Below are positions 1-8,990 of a stretch of 15,707 nucleotides of DNA, piece by piece. Within the stretch, counting starts at the first letter, position 1. The number at the start of each line of letters is the position of its first letter. The DNA comes from Methylovirgula sp. Lineage in GTDB: Bacteria > Pseudomonadota > Alphaproteobacteria > Rhizobiales > Beijerinckiaceae. Location of the stretch: assembly GCA_030040215.1 (NCBI GenBank), contig JASHUD010000142.1, forward strand, positions 1-15,707. Direction: 5' to 3'. The notes beneath the pieces were generated by a model. The model saw only the letters and a list, made by a program, of their open reading frames with translations, was not told where the DNA came from and ran no database searches. Both the position numbers and the translations under genes were made by a program.

Positions 1-38
1 GCGCAAACGGCCGGAATTCTCAACAAACAGGAACGCGA

Positions 39-1145
39 ATGCCCTGGAGCAGCGACGGCAAAGGCGGCGGGTCCTGGCAGCCGGGCAATCCCGGTCCCTG
101 GGGAAAGGCGAGCGGCCCGATCGACCTTGAGGAATGGCTGCGGCGCGGCCAGGGCCGGCTGCGGCAGTTGTTGCCGGGCGGCGGGCTCGGCGGCCGCGGC
201 CTGATAGCCCTTGCCCTGATCGGCATTCTGCTCTGGCTCTTGTCCGGTTTCTACATCGTCGAGCCGAACGAAGTCGGCCTGAACATGATCTTCGGCCGCT
301 ATACGGGGAAGACCCAGTCGGGCCTCAATTACAATTTGCCGTTCCCGATCGGCTCGGTCGAGAAGCTGCAGGTCACCGACCGCAATCTGATCAACGTCGG
401 CTTCGCCTATCGCCAGGACGTGCAAAATCCCGATCAGCAGACGCAAGTCGACGTGCCGGAAGAAAGCCTGATGCTGACCGGCGACCAGAACATCGCCGAC
501 GTAAAATTCGTCGTCATCTGGCAGATCGACCCGGTACATCCGGAAGATTACGCCTTCAACATCGCCAATCCGCAGGACACCGTGAAAGCGGTGGCCGAGA
601 GCGCCATGCGCCAAGTCATCGGCCAAAGCCTGATCCGCAAGATTCTCACCGCCGAACGCAAAGTGATCGAACCGGAGGTTCAGGATCTCATGCAAAGGAT
701 CCTGAACAGCTACAAGGCCGGCGTTCTCGTTCTTCAGGTGCAGTTGCAATCGGTCGATCCCCCCGAACAGGTAATCGCCGCTTTCCGCGACGTAACGGCG
801 GCGCAGCAGGATCGCGACCGCATGCGCAACGAGGCCGAGGCCTATGCCAACCGCGTGGTCCCGACCGCGCGCGGCCAGGCCGCGGCTATTATTCAGAAGG
901 CGGAGGGCTATCGCCTGCAAACGGTGGCGCAGGCGACCGGCGAAGCGTCGCGCTTCGATCAGATCTATGCGCAATACAAGAACGCGCCGGCGGTGACGCG
1001 CGAGCGCATGTATCTCGAGACGATGGAAAAAGTGTTCGGTTCGACCAACAAGGTGATCCTCGACGAGCCTGGCGGCCAGAACGTCGTGCCGTATCTGCCG
1101 CTCCCGCAGCTCGCCCCGCAATCGGCCGAGGGAGAGCAGAAATGA
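39..1145 (+). CDS. hflK: HflK, FtsH protease modulator subunit
   Basis: A 368-residue SPFH/band-7 protein. With HflC it forms a large inner-membrane complex that encloses and restrains the AAA protease FtsH; this role is known for the family. The sequence shows a Gly/Pro/Trp-rich N-terminal tail starting MPWS, typical of HflK, one membrane segment at about residues 54-73, then the band-7 domain beginning FYIVEPNEVG and a charged, Ala-rich helical region around 255-310 (EAEAYANRVVPTARG is characteristic). The frame is open to the left edge, but ATG at 39 fits family N-termini and has an AGGA six bases upstream. Its stop overlaps the hflC start as ATGA, indicating translational coupling. The promoter lies outside the window. 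The identification is very secure. Confidence 0.97.
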   Translation: MPWSSDGKGGGSWQPGNPGPWGKASGPIDLEEWLRRGQGRLRQLLPGGGLGGRGLIALALIGILLWLLSGFYIVEPNEVGLNMIFGRYTGKTQSGLNYNLPFPIGSVEKLQVTDRNLINVGFAYRQDVQNPDQQTQVDVPEESLMLTGDQNIADVKFVVIWQIDPVHPEDYAFNIANPQDTVKAVAESAMRQVIGQSLIRKILTAERKVIEPEVQDLMQRILNSYKAGVLVLQVQLQSVDPPEQVIAAFRDVTAAQQDRDRMRNEAEAYANRVVPTARGQAAAIIQKAEGYRLQTVAQATGEASRFDQIYAQYKNAPAVTRERMYLETMEKVFGSTNKVILDEPGGQNVVPYLPLPQLAPQSAEGEQK

Positions 1146-2065
1146 GCTCCACGGCGCGCTACACGATCATCATCGTCGTCGCGCTGGCGATCGTCGTCGC
1201 GTTCGCTTCGACGTTTACCGTCGCGCAGACCGAGCAGGCGCTGGTTCTGCAATTCGGCAGCCCGGTCGCCGGGCGCGGCCTCGTCACCGAACCGGGTCTG
1301 CATTTCAAGATCCCGTTCATCGAGAACGTCGTGTTGCTCGACAAACGCATTCTCGGCATCGAAACGCCGACCCAGGAAGTGCTCGCCTCCGACAATACCC
1401 GCGTCGAAGTCGATTCCTTCCTGCGCTATCGCATCGTCGATCCGCTGAAGTTCTACCAGACGGTGGGAACCATCGAACGCGCGGAAAGCCAGCTCGGCTT
1501 CATCCTCAATTCGGCGGTGCGCCGCGTACTCGGCGACGCCGATCTCACCGAGATCGTCAGCGGCGAGCGCGAAGCCTTGATGGGCCGCATTCGCAAGGAG
1601 GTCAACCAGGAAGCGGCCAAGCTCGGCGTCCTGGCGGTCGACGTGCGAATCCGGCGGGCCGATCTGCCCGAGCAGATTTCCGAGAAGGTCTATAGCCGGA
1701 TGCAGAGCGAATGGGCGCGCGACGCGGCGACCTATCGGGCGCAGGGCTCCGAACAGGCGCAGACGATCACCGCGACGGCCGACCGCGACGCCGTCGTGCT
1801 GCGCGCCAACGCGCAGCGCCAAGCCGACCAGATCCGCGGCGCCGGCGACGCGGAACGCAATCGTATTTTCGCGGCGGCTTATGGGAAAGATCCGGATTTC
1901 TTCGCCTTCTACCGTTCGATGCAGGCTTACGAATCCGGGCTGCCCCCTGCCAACACGCGCTTCGTGCTCACCCCGAAATCGGCTTTTTTCCGCTTCTTCG
2001 CGACGCCCACGCCAGCGGCGCCGACGGCACAGGCGCCCGCCAGCGCAAACGCGACGCCACACTAG
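1142..2065 (+). CDS. hflC: HflC, FtsH protease modulator subunit
   Basis: A 307-residue SPFH/band-7 protein and partner of HflK. It opens with a single hydrophobic segment at about residues 7-28 followed by VAQTEQALVLQFG, the usual start of the periplasm-facing band-7 domain, and contains the HflC-type sequence DKRILGIETPTQEV. A helical Ala/Arg/Glu-rich stretch (about 195-240) should mediate ring packing. The true start is the ATG at 1142 inside the ATGA overlap, preceded by GGGAG seven bases upstream; the frame itself is open much further upstream but that part is a shadow of hflK. The C-terminus ends in a Pro/Ala/Thr-rich low-complexity tail of about 24 residues, which is commonly variable in this family. 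Together with hflK it forms a two-gene unit that leads into a degP-type gene. Confidence 0.97.
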   Translation: MSSTARYTIIIVVALAIVVAFASTFTVAQTEQALVLQFGSPVAGRGLVTEPGLHFKIPFIENVVLLDKRILGIETPTQEVLASDNTRVEVDSFLRYRIVDPLKFYQTVGTIERAESQLGFILNSAVRRVLGDADLTEIVSGEREALMGRIRKEVNQEAAKLGVLAVDVRIRRADLPEQISEKVYSRMQSEWARDAATYRAQGSEQAQTITATADRDAVVLRANAQRQADQIRGAGDAERNRIFAAAYGKDPDFFAFYRSMQAYESGLPPANTRFVLTPKSAFFRFFATPTPAAPTAQAPASANATPH

Positions 2066-2316
2066 AACGCCACGCCGGTCCGCGCGGCAACAGGGTCAAG
2101 CTTACGATGTCGGGAAGGTTATCGGGAGGGTTAACCCGTCGCGATGCCGCGGTCGTGAATGCTCATACTCGGCACGCTCGAATTGCCGTCCGCTTCTCAA
2201 TCTGGCGTATCCGCATTCGATGCGATAGCCTTGGTGCGGCGGCGTATGTACCCAAGCTTCGCGGCGGCCATAAAGCCGCGATCGAATCCGGCGAAGGCGG
2301 CGCAGGAGATTTCTAA
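2066..2316. other. hflC-degP spacer, no gene recognised
   Basis: These 251 bases hold several open frames, but none has a convincing start, ribosome site or recognisable product. A small membrane protein gene (DUF2065) that I recall between hflC and degP in some relatives is not seen. A perfect 10-base palindrome GGGTTAACCC lies at 2128-2137. The ribosome-binding site of the next gene, AGGAG at 2304-2308, is eight bases before its ATG. I see no clear sigma-70 promoter. Confidence 0.5.
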
Positions 2317-3801
2317 ATGGTTCGGACCGCAACGGGTTTTGCGCTGGCATGCAGCTTCGCCTTGCTCCTGGCGCTCGGCGTGCCCGCGGCGCGCGCCGAC
2401 CACGCGCCGGACTTCGCCGATCTCGCCGCACAGGTGAGCGACGCCGTGGTCAACATTTCGGCGACGCAGACCTACGAGGAGCAAAGCGCCGGCGGCGAGC
2501 CGGATGCAGATTCCGGAACGCCGTTCGATGATCTTTTTGACCAATTCTTCCACCGCCATCCGGATCAGGGCGGCGACAGCGACCAATTGCTGAATCCGCA
2601 CGAGCGCAGGTCCAATTCGTTGGGTTCGGGCTTTGTGATCGATCCATCCGGCATTATCGTCACCAACAATCACGTCATTGCCGATTCGGACGAAGTGACG
2701 GTGATCTTTACCGACGGCACGAAATTACGCGCCCAGGTAATCGGCAAGGATACGAAAGTCGACGTCGCGGTGCTCAAGGTGAAACCGGACAAGCCGTTGA
2801 AAGCGGTGAAATTCGGCGACAGCGACAAGATGCGGGTCGGCAATTGGGTCATCGCCGTCGGCAATCCGTTCGGGCTCGGCGGAAGCGTAACGGCCGGCAT
2901 CGTCTCGGCGCGCAATCGCGATATCGATTCCGGCCCTTATGACGACTACATCCAGACCGATGCGGCGATCAACAAGGGCAATTCGGGCGGACCGCTGTTC
3001 AATATGGATGGCGAAGTCATCGGCATCAACACCGCGATCCTGTCGCCTTCCGGCGGTTCGATCGGAATCGGATTCGCCACGCCTTCCAACACGGTCGTGC
3101 CGATCATCGAGCAATTGCGCAAATACGGCGAAACCCGACGCGGCTGGCTCGGCGTGCGCATCCAGCCGATCGACGATTCGATCGCCGAGAGTCTCGATCT
3201 CGGCAACGTGCACGGGGCATTGGTGGCCGGAACCGATACCGACGGGCCGGCTGCCCAGGCAGGCATCGCGACCGGCGACGTGATCGTCAAGTTCGATGGC
3301 GCGCAGATCCAAGACGCGCACGAACTGCCGAAACTTGTCGCCGCCACGCCGGTCGGCAAGTCGGTCGAAATCGTGATCCTGCGCAAAGGTCACGAGCTCA
3401 CCAAAGCCGTTACGTTGGGACGCCTCGAAGACACTGAAAAACAAGCTTCGCTTGCAACGAGCGCCCCTGACCAGCAGCAAAGCCTGCCCAATGAGGCGGC
3501 CGAAAAAAGTCTCGGCATGACGTTCGCGGGCCTCGACAGCACCGCACGCCTCAAATTCTCGATCAAGGACAGCGTCACTTCCGGCGTGGTGGTGGCGGGC
3601 GTCGATTCCGATTCCCCCGCCGCCGAGAAAAATATCCAGCCGGGCGAAGTGATCCTAGAAATCAACCAGGAGCCCGTGTCGCAACCGGCCGACGTCGCCA
3701 AAAAGCTTAACGCGCTGAAAAGCGCCGGCAAAAAACTGGCGCTTTTGCTGGTGGCGAATCCTTCGGGCGAGGAACGCTTCGTAGCGCTTGCCGTGCCCTG
3801 A
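2317..3801 (+). CDS. degP: DegP/Do-type periplasmic serine endoprotease
   Basis: A 494-residue HtrA-family protease and chaperone that degrades misfolded envelope proteins. Residues 1 to about 27 are a classic signal peptide (hydrophobic core, then PAARA before the mature end), so it acts in the periplasm. The catalytic triad is visible: His119 in TNNHVI, Asp149 in DVAVLKV and Ser223 in GNSGGPLF. Two PDZ domains follow, at about 290-375 (RRGWLGVRIQPI onward) and about 400-490. A charged loop with repeated Asp and His (about 60-98) matches the variable LA-loop region. Length is normal for the Do family. The symbol could equally be degQ or mucD-like; the paralogue cannot be settled by eye. Placement after hflKC is common in Hyphomicrobiales and fits an envelope quality-control role. 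Confidence 0.95.
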   Translation: MVRTATGFALACSFALLLALGVPAARADHAPDFADLAAQVSDAVVNISATQTYEEQSAGGEPDADSGTPFDDLFDQFFHRHPDQGGDSDQLLNPHERRSNSLGSGFVIDPSGIIVTNNHVIADSDEVTVIFTDGTKLRAQVIGKDTKVDVAVLKVKPDKPLKAVKFGDSDKMRVGNWVIAVGNPFGLGGSVTAGIVSARNRDIDSGPYDDYIQTDAAINKGNSGGPLFNMDGEVIGINTAILSPSGGSIGIGFATPSNTVVPIIEQLRKYGETRRGWLGVRIQPIDDSIAESLDLGNVHGALVAGTDTDGPAAQAGIATGDVIVKFDGAQIQDAHELPKLVAATPVGKSVEIVILRKGHELTKAVTLGRLEDTEKQASLATSAPDQQQSLPNEAAEKSLGMTFAGLDSTARLKFSIKDSVTSGVVVAGVDSDSPAAEKNIQPGEVILEINQEPVSQPADVAKKLNALKSAGKKLALLLVANPSGEERFVALAVP

Positions 3802-3850
3802 CTCGCGGGGAAGGACCAGGCCTTTCGAGACGATTGGCGCTCGCCGGCGC

Positions 3851-3880
3851 CTTGACAGCGTAGCCCCCGCCGCCTATGTG
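3851..3880 (+). promoter_or_regulatory. groESL promoter (sigma-70/RpoH-like)
   Basis: CTTGACA at 3851-3857 supplies a perfect -35 (TTGACA at 3852-3857), followed by exactly 17 bases and TATGTG at 3875-3880. The wider context CTTG and CCTATGT also fits the heat-shock sigma-32 consensus described in alphaproteobacteria (CTTG, then CYTATNT). Transcription would begin about 3887, placing the CIRCE operator at the very start of the transcript. Confidence 0.8.
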
Positions 3881-3890
3881 CAAGGCGCTG

Positions 3891-3917
3891 TTAGCACTCT
3901 CCATATCGGAGTGCTAA
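3891..3917 (+). promoter_or_regulatory. CIRCE operator (HrcA binding site)
   Basis: A perfect CIRCE inverted repeat: TTAGCACTC at 3891-3899, a nine-base spacer, then GAGTGCTAA at 3909-3917. This is the canonical target of the repressor HrcA, which is inactivated when GroESL is busy with unfolded protein. It sits directly downstream of the promoter and 76 bases before the groES start, as expected for HrcA control of groESL. hrcA itself is not in this window. Confidence 0.97.
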
Positions 3918-3932
3918 CAATTTCAATCCATT

Positions 3933-3958
3933 CCGCGAAGCGCGCCCGCTTTGCGCGG
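3933..3958 (+). other. Stem-loop in the groES 5' leader
   Basis: CCGCGAAGCG at 3933-3942 can pair with CGCTT plus CGCGG at 3947-3958, giving ten base pairs with a two-base bulge and a four-base loop. It lies between CIRCE and the ribosome-binding site AAGGAAG (3981-3987). No function can be assigned from sequence alone; it may stabilise the leader mRNA. Confidence 0.5.
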
Positions 3959-3993
3959 AGTGCCTTCCGGCAACCCTTTAAAGGAAGCATGCA

Positions 3994-4281
3994 ATGAAGT
4001 TCCGACCCCTGCATGACCGCGTGGTCGTCAAGCGTCTCGAAGGCGAGGAAAAGACGAAGGCCGGGATCATCATTCCCGACACAGCGAAGGAGAAGCCCCA
4101 GGAAGGCCAGATCATCGCCGTCGGCCCCGGCGCCCGCGATGAAACCGGCAAGCTCGTTCCCCTCGACGTCAAGACGGGCGACCGCATTCTTTTCGGCAAA
4201 TGGTCGGGCACCGAGGTCAAGATCGACGGCCAGGAGCTCCTCATCATGAAGGAGAGCGACATCCTCGGCGTCGTCGCCTGA
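3994..4281 (+). CDS. groES: GroES co-chaperonin
   Basis: A 95-residue 10-kDa chaperonin, the heptameric lid of the GroEL folding chamber in the cytosol. Start MKFRPLHDRVVVKR and the mobile loop (EEKTKAGIIIPD, about residues 17-28) that docks onto GroEL are canonical, as is the roof region and the end KESDILGVV. Length is typical. AAGGAAG six bases before the ATG is a strong ribosome site; a second ATG five bases upstream (3989) reads only ATG-CAA-TGA and overlaps the real start. groES is separated from groEL by 49 bases and both are clearly co-transcribed under the CIRCE/RpoH-like promoter. Confidence 0.98.
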   Translation: MKFRPLHDRVVVKRLEGEEKTKAGIIIPDTAKEKPQEGQIIAVGPGARDETGKLVPLDVKTGDRILFGKWSGTEVKIDGQELLIMKESDILGVVA

Positions 4282-4330
4282 GAGCCCGCCTTGAGCGATC
4301 CACAAACCGCGATTCCAGGAGTTTCATAAA

Positions 4331-5977
<1,647 letters not shown>

Positions 5978-6004
5978 TCCGCGCCGTCATAATTCACGAC
6001 TTTG

Positions 6005-6030
6005 AAAGCCCCGGATTTCCGGGGCTTTTA
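6005..6030 (+). terminator. groESL intrinsic terminator
   Basis: AAAGCCCCGG (6005-6014), a four-base ATTT loop, and the exact complement CCGGGGCTTT (6019-6028) form a ten-pair stem running into a T-rich tract (TTTTATTTG). It starts 28 bases after the groEL stop and should end the heat-shock transcript. Confidence 0.93.
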
Positions 6031-6176
6031 TTTGTTGACGGCACTTGCCCCGGCGGCGAGATTTATGATTGTGGAGGATTGCGGAGCGGCCAGGAATCTC
6101 GCCGCGCAATTCGGGCGTTTCCAGATTTGCCCTTGAAGCGCTCAGGTTCGCACTATTCCTACGTAGGGAGAAAGAA

Positions 6177-6527
6177 GTGCGTCACGCCTCACTGAACGGA
6201 GCGCCCAAAAAGACGACTACGCGGGCCGATCTTTTGAATACCGTCTACGAGGCCTGCAAGGGGCTGTCGCGCGCCGAAGCGCGCGAGATTTTCGAGGTGG
6301 CGCTCGAAGAGATCTCAGTCGCCCTGGTGCGCGGCGAAACGGTCAAGCTCCGGTCGTTCGGGCTTTTTTCCGTGCGTGCCAAACGCGAGCGGATCGGCCG
6401 CAATCCGCGCACCGGCATCGAGGTACCGATCAAGCCACGCCGCGTGCTGACGTTCCGGCCGTCCCCGGTGCTCGTTGCCTCGATCAACGCCGCAACTGCC
6501 GTTGCCAGCCGGAATATCGGCGACTAA
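6177..6527 (+). CDS. ihfA: IHF-alpha-like DNA-bending protein
   Basis: A 116-residue HU/IHF-family protein. The family dimerises and wraps DNA around two beta-arms whose tips insert a proline. Here TRADLLNTVYEACKGLSRAEAREIFEVALEEI forms the helical body (given in part), GETVKLRSFGLFSVR the saddle, and RIGRNPRTGIEVPIKPRRV the arm with its key proline. The start is taken as GTG at 6177 because AGGGAG (6165-6170) sits six bases upstream and this gives a near-normal length; an ATG at 6069 would add 36 residues with no family resemblance. The protein is slightly long at both ends compared with typical IHF-alpha. The gene stands alone between groEL and an ABC transporter, not in the usual fabH or pheT context, so it may be a second IHF/HU copy. 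Confidence 0.88.
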   Translation: MRHASLNGAPKKTTTRADLLNTVYEACKGLSRAEAREIFEVALEEISVALVRGETVKLRSFGLFSVRAKRERIGRNPRTGIEVPIKPRRVLTFRPSPVLVASINAATAVASRNIGD

Positions 6528-6874
6528 GGGCCGCTCGCGCTGCTCCGCCCGCGCCCTCATTGCGACGCATTTTCCATTTGCAAAAGACCGCGATCCCGGG
6601 CCATGTCGAGGCGAAGGCTTCGTGCTCGCCGGGAACCTTTCTTGACGCATGCAATAACAATGACTTAGATCGCTACCGTGAGCTCGGCCCAGATCCTGCA
6701 CGCGAACATGCTCGGAACGCTGTGTTAGGGTCCGAGCCGCTTAAGCGCCGCACGCTGAGCGTTTCACAGAAAACGTCCGCCCGCGTGGAAGGGTTGGGAG
6801 CATGAAGTCCGAGGCCCGCCGCGAAACGGCGTGACCGCAGGCTTCCCCGTCCTACAAGACAACACGAAGGTACA
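6528..6874. other. Spacer between ihfA and the ABC transporter gene
   Basis: These 347 bases contain no gene I can support. An open frame at 6560-6805 (+) has no ribosome site and no recognisable protein. A candidate promoter lies at 6642-6670, leaving a 5' leader of about 200 bases for the ABC gene. A very short frame, ATG at 6802 to TGA at 6834 after GGGAG, would encode only ten residues and is not called. No clear terminator for ihfA is visible. Confidence 0.6.
6642..6670 (+). promoter_or_regulatory. Candidate sigma-70 promoter of the ABC transporter gene
   Basis: TTGACG at 6642-6647, exactly 17 bases, then TTAGAT at 6665-6670. The surrounding AT-rich stretch stands out against GC-rich flanks. 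It points at the ABC gene starting at 6875, about 200 bases downstream. Confidence 0.5.
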
Positions 6875-8980
6875 ATGAAACTCCTTGCAATCCTTATCGC
6901 GCTCTTCGCCGCAGCCGCCGCCTTTGTCGCCCATGGGACGGGAGATCCGATCCTCTATGTGTTGAGCGCTACCTCGGTGATCTGCGCGATCACGATCTAT
7001 GAGAGCCGCGCAATTTCCAGCTATCTGAGGATTTTCGCGGCGATTTTCGGCACCGAAGTGGTGATCTTCGGTCCGCTTGTTCTGGCCGCCAAGCTGAAAT
7101 TCTGGCCGGCGGCACTCGCCAGCTACGAGCTGCCGATCAGCCTGCCGCTGACGGTCGCGATCTTCGCGATTCTCGTCTACGCCGTCTCATTCTTCCCAGT
7201 GGTGCGCTCCATGACGCGCATCGCGGACCGCTATTTCGAAACCGCCGAGCGCACCACGGCGCGCATCTGGCCGTTTCCCGCCTTTCGCGGGCTCGAACGC
7301 GGCGTGGCCTCGGCAATGGTCGTCTTCCTGGTCCTCCTCAACCAGGCCGAAGTCGGCATCAACATCCGCCTCTCGTACTTCTCGCGCGATTGGTTCAACG
7401 CGATCCAGAACCACGACGCCAAGGCGTTCTGGTATCAGCTCTTCACGGTGTTTCTGGTCTGGGCGTTTCTGTACATCTTCGCGGCGGTCGTCGAATACGT
7501 CGTGCAATCGACGCTGGTCATCAAATGGCGGCGTTGGCTCACTGATTATTACACCGGCCGTTGGCTCAGCAATCACACGCATTATCGGATGTCGCTGGTC
7601 GGCGCCGCTACCGATAACCCCGATCAACGTATTTCCGAAGACATCAACCGCTTCATCGACGGCGGCCAGATCGGCTATGGAGTCTATTCCTTTTCGATCC
7701 TGCTGATCTCCAACCTGACGTCGCTTGTTTCCTTCGCGATCATTCTGTGGATCCTGTCGGCCAATTTCACCATGCCTTATACATCGATCGCCGTGCCTGG
7801 CTTCCTCTGCTGGGTGGCGATCATCTATGCCGGACTTGGTACGCTTCTCACCCATTGGATCGGCCGGCCGCTGGTGCGTCTGTCGTTCGTCCGGCAGCGC
7901 TACGAGGCTGACTTTCGCTTTTCGCTTGCAAGATTGCGCGAATATACCGAGCAGGTGGCGCTGCTGAATGGCGAGAATGCCGAGAAGGTCTCGCTACGCC
8001 AGCGGTTCGCCTCGATAGTCAAGAATTATTTCGAGATCGTCGCCTGCCGGAAGCGGCTGACCGCCTTCACCGCGTCCTATGGGCAGATCAGCCCGTTCAT
8101 TCCTTACATCGTTTCGGCTCCCTTCTATTTCGCTGGCAAGATCGAACTCGGCATCATGACGCAGACGGCGCGTGCTTTCGGCAGCGTCAACGACGCGCTG
8201 ACGTTCTTCGTCTCCTATTACGTCTATCTCGCCGAGTTCAAATCAGTGCTCGACCGCTTGAATTCGTTCGAAAGGGCGATCGAGACGGCCGAGACCTTCG
8301 AAACCACGCCGCAATGGACGCCGTCGAATCAGGAAGGCGTCAACGTCGATGCACTGACGGTGCGCCTACCGGACGGGCGCGCCATCATCGAAGGCGCCAA
8401 TCTGCGCCTCGCCGCGCACGAGCCGACGTTGTTCACCGGTCCCTCCGGATCGGGCAAGTCGACGTTCTTCCGGGCGATTGCCGGGGTGTGGCCGTATGGC
8501 GAGGGCAGCGTGCAAGTGCCTGCCGACGCGCGCGTCATGCTGCTCCCGCAAAAGCCCTATATTCCGATCGCCACGTTGCGCGCCGCGCTCACCTATCCGG
8601 CCCCGCCCGATACGTATGACGACGAGACGCTTCGCTCGGCGCTCGTCGCCGCCAATCTCGGCGACCTCGTCGGCAAGCTCGACGTTGAAGACGTCTGGTC
8701 GCAGACGCTATCGGGCGGCGAACAACAGCGTATTGCGGTGGTGCGGGCCCTCCTCGCCAAGCCCGACTGGCTCTTCCTCGACGAAGCGACGACTGCCATG
8801 GACGAGCCGATGGAAGCCGAGATCTATCGGGCGATCCGCGAGAACCTGCCGGGCACGACGGTGGTCTCGATCGGGCATCGCTCCAGCGTCGCTCCGTTCC
8901 ACAAGCGCCGGTTCGAAATGCATCCGACCGGCACGGGCATTTACACGCCGGGCGACGTCGCGGCACAGGCGGCGGAATAA
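6875..8980 (+). CDS. Fused ABC transporter, SbmA/BacA-like membrane domain plus ATPase (YddA/BclA type)
   Basis: A 701-residue half-transporter expected to work as a homodimer in the inner membrane. Residues 1 to about 110 hold three to four hydrophobic segments as an extra N-terminal module. The core membrane domain (about 140-440) resembles ABC_membrane_2 proteins: note FSRDWFNAIQNHD, the WRRWLTDYYTGRWL region and DNPDQRISEDI, a family signature. The ATPase domain (about 490-690) has Walker A GPSGSGKST (about 523-531), signature LSGGEQQR (about 612), Walker B WLFLDEATTAMDE and a switch histidine in SIGHRSS. The family includes BclA, which moves antimicrobial peptides in Bradyrhizobium, and the vitamin B12-linked BacA homologue of mycobacteria; the substrate here is unknown. 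GAAGG lies four bases before the ATG. It converges on hisG with a gap of ten bases. Confidence 0.9.
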   Translation: MKLLAILIALFAAAAAFVAHGTGDPILYVLSATSVICAITIYESRAISSYLRIFAAIFGTEVVIFGPLVLAAKLKFWPAALASYELPISLPLTVAIFAILVYAVSFFPVVRSMTRIADRYFETAERTTARIWPFPAFRGLERGVASAMVVFLVLLNQAEVGINIRLSYFSRDWFNAIQNHDAKAFWYQLFTVFLVWAFLYIFAAVVEYVVQSTLVIKWRRWLTDYYTGRWLSNHTHYRMSLVGAATDNPDQRISEDINRFIDGGQIGYGVYSFSILLISNLTSLVSFAIILWILSANFTMPYTSIAVPGFLCWVAIIYAGLGTLLTHWIGRPLVRLSFVRQRYEADFRFSLARLREYTEQVALLNGENAEKVSLRQRFASIVKNYFEIVACRKRLTAFTASYGQISPFIPYIVSAPFYFAGKIELGIMTQTARAFGSVNDALTFFVSYYVYLAEFKSVLDRLNSFERAIETAETFETTPQWTPSNQEGVNVDALTVRLPDGRAIIEGANLRLAAHEPTLFTGPSGSGKSTFFRAIAGVWPYGEGSVQVPADARVMLLPQKPYIPIATLRAALTYPAPPDTYDDETLRSALVAANLGDLVGKLDVEDVWSQTLSGGEQQRIAVVRALLAKPDWLFLDEATTAMDEPMEAEIYRAIRENLPGTTVVSIGHRSSVAPFHKRRFEMHPTGTGIYTPGDVAAQAAE

Positions 8981-8990
8981 ACCGGTGTCG

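Noticed and set aside
134..1141. Long upstream extension of the hflC frame
   Set aside because: It lies antiparallel in codon phase over hflK, is Arg/Pro/Ser-rich with no family resemblance, and hflC has a clear start at 1142.
965..2062. 365-codon minus-strand open frame over hflKC
   Set aside because: A GC-rich shadow frame: Arg/Asp/Gly-rich, no ribosome site, and covers two unmistakable genes.
1711..2316. 201-codon plus-strand frame running from hflC into the spacer
   Set aside because: Overlaps hflC out of frame and has no recognisable domain; it ends just before degP by chance.
6069..6176. ATG-started N-terminal extension of the IHF-like protein
   Set aside because: No ribosome site at 6069, no homology in the added residues, and a strong AGGGAG supports GTG at 6177.
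6802..6834. Ten-residue leader peptide frame upstream of the ABC gene
   Set aside because: The GGGAG is too close to the ATG and there is no attenuator structure or codon bias to support it.
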